Positions 36,217 through 46,934 of a DNA stretch of 64,000 nucleotides are shown in pieces (positions within the stretch are counted from its first letter, which is position 1; every line of letters begins with the position of its first letter). Both the position numbers and the translations under genes were made by a program. The notes under the pieces were generated by a model that was given only the letters and a program-made list of their open reading frames with translations, ran no database searches and was not told the DNA's origin. Source of the DNA: Acidobacteriota bacterium (GTDB lineage Bacteria > Acidobacteriota > Blastocatellia > Pyrinomonadales > Pyrinomonadaceae); the NCBI GenBank assembly GCA_003223025.1, contig QHXR01000001.1, positions 814,402 through 878,401 of the forward strand. The letters run 5' to 3'.

Positions 36217-39200
36217 ATGGCGACGATCTATCAATTCGGCAAGTTCGTACTCGATATTCAGGAGCAAACTCTGACTTCTGACGGTAACGTCGTGCACCTT
36301 CCGTTGAAGGAGTTCGAGACGCTTCAGATGCTGGTCGAGAATAACGGCAAGGTCCTCACCAAGGACGAAATGATGTCCGCGATCTGGAAGGACACGTTTG
36401 TCGAGGAAGGCAATCTCGCGCAGTATGTCTCGCGACTCAGGAAGATCCTGAACGTGGACGGCAATCAATACATAAAGACGATCTCGAAGCGCGGTTACCG
36501 CTTCCTGGCGGATGTCCGTGTTTCGGATCGCGATGTCGTTATCGAGCGCCACTTGACGCTGAAGGTCGCTGGCGGAGAAGCCCGACGGCTCGGCGAGATA
36601 AAGAGCATCGCAGTGCTTCCATTCCAGTCACTCGCGTCACTCGACGCCGACGAGTTTTTCGGCCCCGGTATCGCCGATGCTCTGATCACGCAGTTGACCC
36701 GGACGGGACAGGTAATCACACGGCCTACCGCATCGGTTCTTAGATTCCGATCGTCGGAGCAGGACTCGATAACGATTGCCGGACTTTTGAATGTCGATGC
36801 GATCCTTGAAGGGAATTTTCAGAGATCCGGGAACAGGTTGCGGCTGACGGCGCAACTTCTCGATTCTGAAAGCGGCAAGACTGTTTGGGCGGAAAGCTTC
36901 AATACGGATATCGACGATATTTTCGACGTCCAGGACCGCATTGCGGAGCGCATAGTTAACGCCTTCAGCGACAGCTACACCGCAGAGGCTCGAGGAAACG
37001 TCACCAAACGCTACACCGACAACAACGCGGCGTACGAAGAATATCTGAAAGGTCGATTCAACTTTTCAAAACGCACGGGCGAGGGGTTGAAAAATTCCCT
37101 AAGAAATTTTGAAAAGGCGATCGAGATCGATCCTTTATATGCGCTTGCTTATGCCGGAATTGCGGAGGTCTATCAGCTGCTGCCGCTGTCGGACGAGATC
37201 GAGCCTCGTACCGCCTTCCCAAAAGCAAAAGCTGCGGTCCTTCGCGCGCTCGAGATCGACGACGCAATTCCGGAAGCACACGTTTCGCTTGGCGTGATCC
37301 TGATGGATTACGACTGGAACTGGCGCGGTGCGGAGCTTTCGTTTCAAAAAGCCATCGAGCTCAACCCGAATTACGCTGCGGCTCACCAGGTTTACGGCAC
37401 GATTCTCCTAAGGCTTGGGCGTATAGGCGACGCGATCCTCGAGTTAAAAAAAGCCCAGTCGCTTGATCCACACTCACCCGCGCTCAATACATGGATGGGC
37501 GAAGCTTTTGCCGAGATCGGGGAGCACGATGCTGAGATCCGGATCCACACCAAAACTACCCGGTTCGCACCGGACTATCTCTTCGCGTACTACTTTCTTG
37601 TTCAGTCCTATGTGACAACTGGCCGGCTTGACGAAGCCGCGCAGGCGGCCGAGCACGCCGTGCTTTTGTCGGATGACATGTCGCTAACACGGTCGGCTTC
37701 GATCTACTTAAAGGCCCACTCCGGGAATACTGCAGCCGCCCGGGACGAGCTTGAAATGCTGATCCAAAAGCGGCGTGAAAAGTATGTGAGTGCGATAAAC
37801 ATCGCCAGCGGCTTCGCGGTTTTGCACGAGACAGATGAAGTATTCAAGTGGCTTGAGATCGCCGGCGAAGAACGTGATTCGAATCTGACGTGGCTAAATG
37901 TCGATCGCGAATTCGATTATCTCCGCGACGACCCGCGATTCAAGGCGATCGTTCGGCGCGTGGATCTGCCTCAAGGAAACTCGCAGATCGTTTCTTCAAC
38001 GACCGATGCTGACCTGTCGGTCGATGCCCCGCCCGCAGATAGAACCGGGTCGACGAAATCGAAGAGAACATGGGCGATAGTAGCGATTGCTACAACACTG
38101 ATCATTGCCGGAATTGTCGGTCTTTATTTTGTCAGAACCTCTCGTTTGTCGCCTCGGGGAGCCTCGGAGAAGAATACTCTTATCAAATTAACGAGCGGGA
38201 CGTTGAATGATGGATATCCCAGGTTTACCCGCGACGGGCAAATTCGATTTTTACGCTTTCTTGATAAGCACACCAACGTCACCTATATCATGAACGCGGA
38301 CGGCACTGACATCCGTCCGGGATCTGCGATCCCGTCGCTGACGAACGGGGTGTTTTCGCCGGACGAGACCAAGGTCTTTTTTCACAAAGGTCCGGAAGAT
38401 CCTACGCTCTACCTCGCGAACGTCGATGGCTCCAATGAGCAGGCCATGTCATTCAAGCCGGGAAACTGTCTCTGGTCTCCCGATTCAAAACAGTTCGTTT
38501 ACCAAGCCAAGGGCCGCGACGAATCGATACCGAACAATTCCGACATTTATATTTATACGCTCGAGAGCGGAACGATCCAGCCGGTCGTCGAAAGTCCGTT
38601 TTTCGATTCAGATCCGACGTTCTCGCCCGACGGCAAATCAATCGCATATGCGAGCGATGTCGAAGGAAATTTCGAGATCTACACGCGAGTCATCGCGACG
38701 GGCGAAACAAGGCGATTGACCTATAGCCCCGGGCACGAGGCATTCCCGACGTACTCGCCGGACGGTACGCAAATAATTTTCAACTCCGACGCCGAGAAGG
38801 AGAACACCGACGTCTATCTGATGAACATCGACGGGAGCAACGTTCGGAAAATGACGGACGCACCCGGTTGGGACGTTGTTCCGGCGAATAGTTGGTCACC
38901 GGACGGCACGATGAACATCGAGCCCTATGCTCCGAAGCATGTCGGACCCGGCATCGAGAGTGATCAACCGCTCGGCCCAGTATACTCGCATGACGGTCGT
39001 TTCGTGGTGTATCAGATGCCCGATGAGATACGAGTTTATGATCTCGATACGCGAAGCGATCGATCAGTGATCAAAACCTCGGCCGGAGGAAATCCATCAT
39101 TTTCTCCGGACGGGCAAAAAATACTTTTCCAGGAACGCATCGACGAGAACACCGAAATATGTCAGGTGAATATCGATGGCTCGGGATTTATCAATTTAAC

Positions 39201-39726
39201 GAACGCGACGTTTCGCGACATGGCTCCGGCGTACTCACCGGATGGTTCGAAGATCGCGTTCGCGTCAAACAGGGAATTCGGCACGAGCACGTTTGAGCTC
39301 TACACGATGAACTCGGACGGGACCGATACTAAACTCGTATTTGGGGATCGTGCGATGTCGGTAAATCCGGCGTGGTCGGCGGACGGAAAGACGCTTTTCT
39401 TTTCGAATGATCGCGAGGACGGACGGGTCGGGAACTTCGAAGTATTTTCGGTCAGCATTGAAGGTGGACCGGAGAAACGTCTGACGCATCGCCGAAGTTT
39501 CGATGTTGACCCGGCAGTCTCACCGGACGGCTCGCGTGTTGCATTTGTTAGCAACACCGATGGCAATCCCGAAATATATCTAATGAATGCGGACGGCACG
39601 GGATTACTGCGTCTGACACGCGATCTCAAAAACGATCTCCTGCCTCATTGGTCTCCCGACGGACGGAAATTAATTTTCACGAGTGATCGCAGCGGGAGGT
39701 ACGCGATGTACGAGATCGAGTTGTGA
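36217..39726 (+). CDS. CadC-like one-component regulator with TPR and TolB-type propeller
   Basis: 1169 residues. Residues 1-100 are an OmpR/PhoB-type winged helix (MATIYQFGKFVLDI, LPLKEFETLQMLVEN, YVSRLRKIL, IKTISKRGYRFLAD). About 120-245 is a TolB-N/FlgO-like domain (IAVLPFQSLASLDADEFFGP, LITQLTRTGQVITRP). About 260-560 are TPRs (YAEYLKGR-type, LAYAGIAEVYQLLP, AAHQVYGTILLRLGR). One membrane helix at about 618-638 (WAIVAIATTLIIAGIVGLYF). The rest (about 650-1169) is a periplasmic TolB/PD40-type beta-propeller (FSPDGKSIAYASDVEGNFEI, LMNADGTGLLRL). It would sense in the periplasm and regulate DNA directly. The 5' leader is T-rich without a clear Shine-Dalgarno, so it may be leaderless. Confidence 0.95.
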   Translation: MATIYQFGKFVLDIQEQTLTSDGNVVHLPLKEFETLQMLVENNGKVLTKDEMMSAIWKDTFVEEGNLAQYVSRLRKILNVDGNQYIKTISKRGYRFLADVRVSDRDVVIERHLTLKVAGGEARRLGEIKSIAVLPFQSLASLDADEFFGPGIADALITQLTRTGQVITRPTASVLRFRSSEQDSITIAGLLNVDAILEGNFQRSGNRLRLTAQLLDSESGKTVWAESFNTDIDDIFDVQDRIAERIVNAFSDSYTAEARGNVTKRYTDNNAAYEEYLKGRFNFSKRTGEGLKNSLRNFEKAIEIDPLYALAYAGIAEVYQLLPLSDEIEPRTAFPKAKAAVLRALEIDDAIPEAHVSLGVILMDYDWNWRGAELSFQKAIELNPNYAAAHQVYGTILLRLGRIGDAILELKKAQSLDPHSPALNTWMGEAFAEIGEHDAEIRIHTKTTRFAPDYLFAYYFLVQSYVTTGRLDEAAQAAEHAVLLSDDMSLTRSASIYLKAHSGNTAAARDELEMLIQKRREKYVSAINIASGFAVLHETDEVFKWLEIAGEERDSNLTWLNVDREFDYLRDDPRFKAIVRRVDLPQGNSQIVSSTTDADLSVDAPPADRTGSTKSKRTWAIVAIATTLIIAGIVGLYFVRTSRLSPRGASEKNTLIKLTSGTLNDGYPRFTRDGQIRFLRFLDKHTNVTYIMNADGTDIRPGSAIPSLTNGVFSPDETKVFFHKGPEDPTLYLANVDGSNEQAMSFKPGNCLWSPDSKQFVYQAKGRDESIPNNSDIYIYTLESGTIQPVVESPFFDSDPTFSPDGKSIAYASDVEGNFEIYTRVIATGETRRLTYSPGHEAFPTYSPDGTQIIFNSDAEKENTDVYLMNIDGSNVRKMTDAPGWDVVPANSWSPDGTMNIEPYAPKHVGPGIESDQPLGPVYSHDGRFVVYQMPDEIRVYDLDTRSDRSVIKTSAGGNPSFSPDGQKILFQERIDENTEICQVNIDGSGFINLTNATFRDMAPAYSPDGSKIAFASNREFGTSTFELYTMNSDGTDTKLVFGDRAMSVNPAWSADGKTLFFSNDREDGRVGNFEVFSVSIEGGPEKRLTHRRSFDVDPAVSPDGSRVAFVSNTDGNPEIYLMNADGTGLLRLTRDLKNDLLPHWSPDGRKLIFTSDRSGRYAMYEIEL

Positions 39727-39915
39727 TCTTTTCCGGATAACCGTGAGCAGGTCTCGTGGGTACGACCTGCCCCCGAAGGTGAGGGTGTGGGAGTTTGTTG
39801 GTTGCGTTGAAGTAAAGACCGTCGACTGCAGGCATTTTTGCCGAAGACGCCGAAAATTTTTTTTTGCAGCGCTTCGCAAAGTGAACGACCCCGGTCCCGG
39901 ACGGGTCGCATGCAT

Positions 39916-40206
39916 CTAACTTCCCGCGAATCGTGTTCCGAATAGACCGACGGCAAGCTCGGCCCAGACCAGGAACAAGCCCAGAAGGATCGCGGCAACA
40001 AGCACGATTCGATATTGGGTTTTCCTTACCACCCGCAGAACCAATTCGCACAGAAGCCCGGTTCCGAGGAGCAGTACGCCGGCGGTAATAAAATCGATCC
40101 GCGTCCAGTTCACCTCGCCGGTGAATCGCATCGCGAGAAATGGAATTAGCAGCAGAATCGCAACTATGACGACGATGCCGGCGAGTCTTTGGTTTGGTGT
40201 GATCAT
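39916..40206 (-). CDS. three-helix membrane protein, unknown
   Basis: 96 residues from ATG 40206 with GGGAG upstream; the frame to 40254 is an extension without support. Three membrane helices: about 8-28 (LAGIVVIVAILLLIPFLA), 38-58 and 65-88 (RIVLVAAILLGLFLVWAELA). No family recognised. The preceding 190 bp after the large regulator (39727-39915) hold only a short hairpin GCAGGTC/GACCTGC and no gene. Confidence 0.7.
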   Translation of the reverse strand: MITPNQRLAGIVVIVAILLLIPFLAMRFTGEVNWTRIDFITAGVLLLGTGLLCELVLRVVRKTQYRIVLVAAILLGLFLVWAELAVGLFGTRFAGS

Positions 40207-40509
40207 AATTATTTTGCTCCCGTAAGATTCGAGACTTGGCTCGTCTACGGGCAACTGTCAAGTACTTTATGATGCAAAGTCCGATAATGTCAAGCCCTGT
40301 CTGAGCTTACAATTTTGGATCGCAGACGTTGGCGAGTGCGTACGCTTTTTTGAACGCAGATCGCGCCTATTAAGTAATGACGAACACTTCTTAACCGGGC
40401 CGGATCCAACCGGTATGTGTTCGAACGAAGTTCGCAGCCTCTCCGCTGTTTGGCCGATTTAAATTCCTCGTGTAATTTCGTGGTTAGTTCAGACCGCACT
40501 CCAAGTCAC
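40207..40509. other. intergenic region, nothing recognised
   Basis: About 300 bp between divergent genes. I see two TGTCAAG direct repeats (about 40256 and 40289) but no gene, strong hairpin or clear promoter. Confidence 0.4.
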
Positions 40510-41700
40510 ATGATAAAAAGCAAAGTCCTGATCATTGCGATCCTGGTTTTAAGTTTCACCGCCTTCGCACAGCAAAATGAATGGCCGACTGCGACGCCGA
40601 AGTCGGTTGGGATCGACGCGAAGGCTCTTGCGGCTTTCGATGCTGAGATCGTTGCGGGCAAGTTTGGCTATATCGATAGCGTTACGATCATCCGTCACGG
40701 CAAACTTGTTTTCGACAAACGCTACCCGCACGACTACGAGAAGATCTACGCCGACGACGCGAAGAAACAAAGCCCGCTGAATCCGCACGACCCGACGGGG
40801 CCGTACAATTATTTCAACCCGTGGTGGCATCCGTGGTATCAACGCGGAGATATGCACACGCTGCAATCGGTATCGAAGACGATCACTTCGATCGTCATTG
40901 GCGTCGCCCGCACAAGAGGAGATTTTCCCGATATCGATACGCCGGTGATGAATTTCTTTGACGCGTCGAAGGTCGCGAACGTCGATGACCGCAAGAAGCG
41001 GATGACGATCCGTCATCTCCTGACGATGTCGGCCGGCTTCGATTGGAAAGAAGATCTGCCGTATTCAAATCCGGATAACACCGGAACTCAGATGGAGGCT
41101 TCGTCGGATTGGGTCGAGTACACGATGAATCGCCCGATGCAATACGAGCCGGGAAAGGTATATCACTACAACTCGGGTGCGACGCAGATCCTCGCGCACA
41201 TCTTTCGTGTCGCGACTGGAACTGACATCGAAGAATATGCGACGCGAAATCTTTTCGCTCCGCTCGGCATCACGCAGCATTATTGGAAGCGCACGCCGAG
41301 CGGTTTAGTCGATGCCGAAGGTGGGATCTATTTACGTCCGCGCGATGTCGCGAAACTCTGGTATCTGTTTCTGAAAAACGGAGCGTGGGGAGGGAAGCAG
41401 ATCGTCTCGCCCGAGTGGGTAAAGGATTCCGTGAAGCCGCACATGGATCTTGGCGCAGGCAAGCCCGACGCAGCGGCTCTCCCGAAGTACGGTCTGAAGT
41501 GGTGGTTGTATCCGTACGGCAAACAGAATGAGAATCTCGCATGGGCGGGTTCGGGTTTCGGCGGTCAGCGACCGATCGCGTTCCCGGAATACGATATGGT
41601 TGTTGTCTTCACCGCGTGGAATCACGGCTCCGGTCCGACGCTGCGGACACGCGATGCGATCTATCGTCCGCTGGAGATGTTGACGGATAGGCCCAAATAA
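40510..41700 (+). CDS. secreted serine hydrolase, beta-lactamase/PBP4 type
   Basis: 396 residues from ATG 40510, where the signal peptide starts (MIKSKVLIIAILVLSFTAFA); the frame to 40417 is upstream sequence. Beta-lactamase-like fold with the catalytic SxxK at 120-123 (HTLQSVSKTITSIVIG), the second motif Y220-N-S (YHYNSGATQIL), and a late motif around LAWAGSGFGGQRPIAFPEYD (about 365-385). Class C-like serine hydrolases include esterases, DD-peptidases and amidases; the substrate cannot be told. Probably periplasmic or secreted. The S51 peptidase follows 33 bp on, so they may be an operon. Confidence 0.92.
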   Translation: MIKSKVLIIAILVLSFTAFAQQNEWPTATPKSVGIDAKALAAFDAEIVAGKFGYIDSVTIIRHGKLVFDKRYPHDYEKIYADDAKKQSPLNPHDPTGPYNYFNPWWHPWYQRGDMHTLQSVSKTITSIVIGVARTRGDFPDIDTPVMNFFDASKVANVDDRKKRMTIRHLLTMSAGFDWKEDLPYSNPDNTGTQMEASSDWVEYTMNRPMQYEPGKVYHYNSGATQILAHIFRVATGTDIEEYATRNLFAPLGITQHYWKRTPSGLVDAEGGIYLRPRDVAKLWYLFLKNGAWGGKQIVSPEWVKDSVKPHMDLGAGKPDAAALPKYGLKWWLYPYGKQNENLAWAGSGFGGQRPIAFPEYDMVVVFTAWNHGSGPTLRTRDAIYRPLEMLTDRPK

Positions 41701-41733
41701 AAACTACATTTTAGAAAAGTGAGAGCGAGAAAC

Positions 41734-42567
41734 ATGTCGTTCAAAAAAAGTGTTTCTGCAGTTATATTTTTTGCCTCATGTATAGTTGGTGCCGCGCAGC
41801 CGTCCGGTGTCCAGATCGTCACGAGCGGCGGTCAGATGTCGGAAGATCTTTTTATCAAACTGATCGGCGGTCCGGATGCGAAGGTGGTTTTTATTCCGAC
41901 AGCCGCGTCTGCGTTGAGGTCACAAAACAAAGTGATCTGGGATCCCGACAAAGAAGAGAATAAAAACGAGTTTCGTGACGAAATGTTGAAACGATTCAAG
42001 CTCGACCGGATCACGATCCTTCACACGAGGGATCGGAAGGTCGCGGACTCGGATGAGTTCATCAAACCTCTGCGTGAAGCGAAAGCGGTTTGGATATCCG
42101 GCGGAAATCCCGGACGGTTCACTGCTGCATATCTTGGGACGAAAGTTGAGAAAGAGTTAAAGGCGTTATTGAAGAGAGGCGGGATCATTGCAGGAGAATC
42201 GGCGGGTGCGATCGTCCAGGGCGCTTACACGATCCGCGGCGATCCGAATAAACCGGTCTTGATGGTGAAGGGAAGCGAGAAAGGGCTCGGCCTGCTGCCC
42301 GGCATCGCGATCGATCCGCACTTAACCGCGAACAAACGCGAGAATGAGCTTGTCACGATCATCGATCGGTATCCGGAGCTTTTAGGAATCGGGATAGACG
42401 ATGATACCGGACTGATCGTAAAGGAAGGGATCGGTGAAGTGTTCGGGACCGGACGCGTCGCCATCTACGATAACAAGAAGCACAAGGACGTTTGGTATTA
42501 CTGGCTAAAGGCCGGCGACAAGTTTGATTTCGGGAAACGCGTTCCGGTGAATAAAATTCCGGAGTGA
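41734..42567 (+). CDS. secreted S51-family peptidase (cyanophycinase-like)
   Basis: 277 residues from ATG 41734; a GTG at 41719 is less likely. Signal peptide to GAAQ. Nucleophile S156 lies in GGIIAGESAGAIVQGA, the GxSAG elbow of S51 peptidases, and ISGGNPGRFT matches the GGxxxR-type substrate loop (usually GGDQ). Family members hydrolyse cyanophycin to beta-Asp-Arg or act as dipeptidases. The signal peptide predicts extracellular action. The 3' end is 10 bp from the convergent zinc-ribbon gene. Confidence 0.9.
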   Translation: MSFKKSVSAVIFFASCIVGAAQPSGVQIVTSGGQMSEDLFIKLIGGPDAKVVFIPTAASALRSQNKVIWDPDKEENKNEFRDEMLKRFKLDRITILHTRDRKVADSDEFIKPLREAKAVWISGGNPGRFTAAYLGTKVEKELKALLKRGGIIAGESAGAIVQGAYTIRGDPNKPVLMVKGSEKGLGLLPGIAIDPHLTANKRENELVTIIDRYPELLGIGIDDDTGLIVKEGIGEVFGTGRVAIYDNKKHKDVWYYWLKAGDKFDFGKRVPVNKIPE

Positions 42568-42577
42568 GTTTCGTTGC

Positions 42578-43015
42578 CTACATAGAGCGATCCTGATCTA
42601 CCTTCGAACCGGTCTTCAGAAGCTCCGTAGTGTTTTCGACGACACTCGGGATGAAATCGTTTTCGCCTATCGGAAGAAGTTTGTTTGTCGTATCGGCGGC
42701 GAGGATCGCCGGCGCCGGCTGCGATGTGAGTATCGGTCTCGATTTGCGCGGGCGAGTTTGACGAATCAGTCCGAACGCGGCAATCGCAAACATTCCGCCG
42801 AACGTGATGACGAGTCCGACGAAGAGCAGCCACTTCACGCTCCACATCTTGGCGCCCATGGCGATAAGCAATCCACCAAAGATGCACATCAAGGCCGCCA
42901 AACCCCACGCCCGCGGATCGAACGTTCGCTGCCTGTCACCCGACAAGTCAACTCCACACGACCGGCAGTATTGCTGATCGGCTATGATCCCAGTTCCACA
43001 ATTTGGACAATTCAT
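42578..43015 (-). CDS. zinc-ribbon two-helix membrane protein
   Basis: 145 residues. A zinc ribbon at the start (MNCPNCGTGIIADQQYCRSCG, four Cys), then two membrane helices (about 38-54 and 62-82, LLFVGLVITFGGMFAIAAFG), and a hydrophilic tail. Such zinc_ribbon_2 membrane proteins are common and functionally unassigned. It stands alone, convergent with the S51 gene. Confidence 0.82.
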   Translation of the reverse strand: MNCPNCGTGIIADQQYCRSCGVDLSGDRQRTFDPRAWGLAALMCIFGGLLIAMGAKMWSVKWLLFVGLVITFGGMFAIAAFGLIRQTRPRKSRPILTSQPAPAILAADTTNKLLPIGENDFIPSVVENTTELLKTGSKVDQDRSM

Positions 43016-43144
43016 AATCCGCCGCTTCGAGGTTTCAGGTTAGCACACGAGCTATACGAGGGAATTTTGGGAATGGTTCGTTTTGGGTTCTAAAAATACG
43101 GAATAAGCGCTCGCCTGTTCGCGACAAAACTTTTGCTATGGAGC

Positions 43145-43621
43145 TCAAAGATTCTTTTCCATCACGATGAAATTATATGGAATACGCGCAGAGGGAACTT
43201 GCTCGACTTCTTCGACACGACCGACGTGATATCCGAGCTTGTCGTAAAACGGCGGGAGCTCGGTGCGGTGGTTTAGAACGCGGATCTGCATGATCGTACA
43301 ACCGGCGTCGCGGCAAAACTGTTCGGCTTGCTCGATCAAGATCCTTCCCAGGCCGCGTCCCTGATGACCGGGATCGACCGAGAGCAATCCGAAATAACCG
43401 ATCTGCCCACGAAGCTCGACGTAATTGCATCCGGCCAACTCGCCGTGTTTCTCGGCGAGAAGAAATGTTCCTTTATCAAAATGCTTCAGCGTCTCGACGA
43501 GATCGATCCGCGCTTGTGTGAAGAATTCAAGCTCGACCTCGAATGCGCGATTGATCAACGGCACGAGAGCTTCCGCATCTGATCTGTCAGCGGTGCGATA
43601 TGTGAATTCGTCAGCAGACAT
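43145..43621 (-). CDS. GNAT family N-acetyltransferase
   Basis: 157 residues from ATG 43621 (MSADEFTYRTADRSDAEALV). Motif A of GNATs: GLLSVDPGHQGRGLGRILIE, with the HQGRGLG loop for acetyl-CoA. Motif B (MQIRVLNHRTELPPFYDKLG, YHVGRVEE) follows in the normal order. Cytosolic. The substrate is unknown; the closest general type is the small-molecule or amino-acid GNATs. No neighbour gives a clue. Confidence 0.93.
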   Translation of the reverse strand: MSADEFTYRTADRSDAEALVPLINRAFEVELEFFTQARIDLVETLKHFDKGTFLLAEKHGELAGCNYVELRGQIGYFGLLSVDPGHQGRGLGRILIEQAEQFCRDAGCTIMQIRVLNHRTELPPFYDKLGYHVGRVEEVEQVPSARIPYNFIVMEKNL

Positions 43622-43715
43622 GGCGATGATTAAATCACAACGCAATTGCGTACAAGGAATGGTTTTCGCGCCACCAACAATTCCTCTTCATTCCAAAATC
43701 GAAAATGCGCATAGT

Positions 43716-44408
43716 TCACCTGAGAGTAATGCGAAGCGCGAGGCTCAGACCATTCACATTCGTCGGAGCAGCGTCGTTCCGAATGTAGGCAACATCGAGC
43801 TCTGTTCTCGGATTGAGTCGACGCGTAACGCCGAGAAAAAGCTCGTTGTTAGTGAAGCTGTTTGCGCTGAAGTCGTAAAACGCTTCCTCCGAGAGAAATG
43901 GCGAGAAGAGCGTCTTGCCTTTATGTTTCAACGGAACGCTTATCTGAAAACGGTTGCGATAAACGCTGATGTCGTGCCGACCGCTTCGAACACGATATTC
44001 GTATAGGTTGCGATCGCGAAACAATACCTGCTTCCACCTCGCCGAGAATGTCGGTCCGACGGCGAGACGGGTTTCGTAATGATTTACATGTTCGACGATC
44101 TCGTCGCGGCGGTACAGAGCGCTTGCGACGAATGTCAGATGCTTGTTTGTCCGGAACTGCATCTCGACGCCCAGCCGTCCGTCGGTCAGATCCGCATCGC
44201 GCCCAAAGCGTGCGATCCCGTCGAGGATCGCAGTGATCTTGTTCACCGATTTTCCTTCGTGATCGGTCGAACGTTTGACCGGAACGATAAGTTGAACCTG
44301 GTTCCAGGATTGAAATACCGAGGGCAGGCTTTGCGAAAATGCCGTGAGAGGTACGACCGCCAGAGGCACCCAAAGCACAAAACAATAACGGAGTAGTATC
44401 CGTAACAT
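43716..44408 (-). CDS. DUF2490 outer-membrane beta-barrel-like protein
   Basis: 230 residues from ATG 44408 (MLRILLRYCFVLWVPLAVVP, signal peptide to TAFSQ). The longer open frame to 44738 runs through the octamer repeats and is not coding. DUF2490 features: SVFQSWNQVQLIVP, EYRVRSGRHDISVYRNRFQI, FLSEEAFYDFSANSFTNNEL, LDVAYIRND, and a terminal LSLALRITLR strand. The alternating pattern predicts a small outer-membrane barrel. Transport or adhesion function unknown. Confidence 0.86.
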   Translation of the reverse strand: MLRILLRYCFVLWVPLAVVPLTAFSQSLPSVFQSWNQVQLIVPVKRSTDHEGKSVNKITAILDGIARFGRDADLTDGRLGVEMQFRTNKHLTFVASALYRRDEIVEHVNHYETRLAVGPTFSARWKQVLFRDRNLYEYRVRSGRHDISVYRNRFQISVPLKHKGKTLFSPFLSEEAFYDFSANSFTNNELFLGVTRRLNPRTELDVAYIRNDAAPTNVNGLSLALRITLR

Positions 44409-44463
44409 CCGTCGAGCATACCCTAAAAGGAATGTGAGTTCAGCCTGGGAGGGTAAACAGGCG

Positions 44464-44583
44464 GATCCATTTTGGATTTTGGATTTTGGATTTTGGATTG
44501 AAGAGCCGTCGTACAGATCCAGATGCCGCGTCCCACATCTCAATCCAAATCTTAAATCCAAAATCCAAAATCCAAAATGGATC
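44464..44583. repeat. 30-bp inverted repeat made of ATTTTGG octamers
   Basis: Left arm 44464-44493 (GATCCATTTTGG then three TTTTGGA steps) and right arm 44554-44583 are perfect complements. The spacer is 60 bp. Similar octamer strings (CCAAAATCCAAAAT) recur at 60630-60669 and 63351-63376. Confidence 0.85.
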
Positions 44584-44671
44584 AGTAGGTCACAACCGTA
44601 TCGGTCGAAACACCGAACCCAAACGCGGAAGATCCTCCGGTGCTGCCGAGAACCCAATATGTCAAGGGATG

Positions 44672-44900
44672 TTGGTTTGGGGATTTGGGATTGCGGATTT
44701 GGATTCTGGGATTTCAAATTTCGAATTTCGAATTTCAAATTTCAGATTTCAAATCCCTAAATCCCAAATCCCAAATCCCAAATCCCAAATCCCAAATCCC
44801 AAATCCGAAATCCCAAATCCGAAATCCCAAATCCCAAATCCCTAAATCCCTAAATCCCAAATCCCTAAATCCCAAATCCCAAATCCCAAATCCCAATCCG
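44672..44900. repeat. AAATCCC heptamer array
   Basis: A long degenerate array: AAATTTCGAATTTC-type steps (44705-44750), then about twenty AAATCCC units with CCCTAAA variants (44750-44898). Shorter stretches of the same motif recur at about 55060-55090, 56495, 59217, 62295-62310, 62418-62470 and 63256. Lies upstream of the aldo/keto reductase gene. Confidence 0.88.
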
Positions 44901-44960
44901 TGCAGGATCGTCCAATCATTCTCGACCATTGTCATACCGCTGACAGACTCGCCTGTCTAA

Positions 44961-45821
<861 letters not shown>

Positions 45822-45822
45822 T

Positions 45823-45951
45823 ATGAAAAACAACGATCAAGTCAACAACGTCGACCGCCGTGGATTTATCGCGAAGACCGTCCTTGCAGGCGCTGGCATG
45901 GTAATCACAACAATGCCTGCCGGAGGAGATGCTCAGGCTTCGGCACACTAG
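45823..45951 (+). pseudogene. Tat signal and N-terminus of second aldo/keto reductase, out of frame
   Basis: 42 codons from ATG 45823: VDRRGFIAKTVLAGAGMVIT is a twin-arginine signal. The frame stops at TAG 45949. The other frame continues at SGFGTLEVSSIGIGVQNMSR into the reductase at 45984. A single-base change near 45930-45945 would join both. Without repair, the reductase would be made as a cytosolic protein from an internal start. Confidence 0.8.
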
Positions 45952-45983
45952 AGGTTTCATCGATCGGCATCGGTGTACAGAAC

Positions 45984-46930
<947 letters not shown>

Positions 46931-46934
<4 letters not shown>

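Noticed and set aside
39747..39770. Hairpin GCAGGTC/GACCTGC as a terminator of the large regulator
   Set aside because: Only 7 bp with no T-run, so I left it as unproven.
43425..44006. 193-codon plus-strand frame opposite GNAT and DUF2490 genes
   Set aside because: It spans two real genes on the other strand and has no ribosome site.
44409..44738. N-terminal extension of the DUF2490 gene
   Set aside because: The extension is a translation of the octamer and heptamer repeats (NPKSQIP-type), while a signal peptide starts at 44408.
44750..44900. Heptamer array as a CRISPR or telomere
   Set aside because: No spacers, and unit length is seven bases. Telomere function is implausible inside a bacterial contig with genes on both sides.
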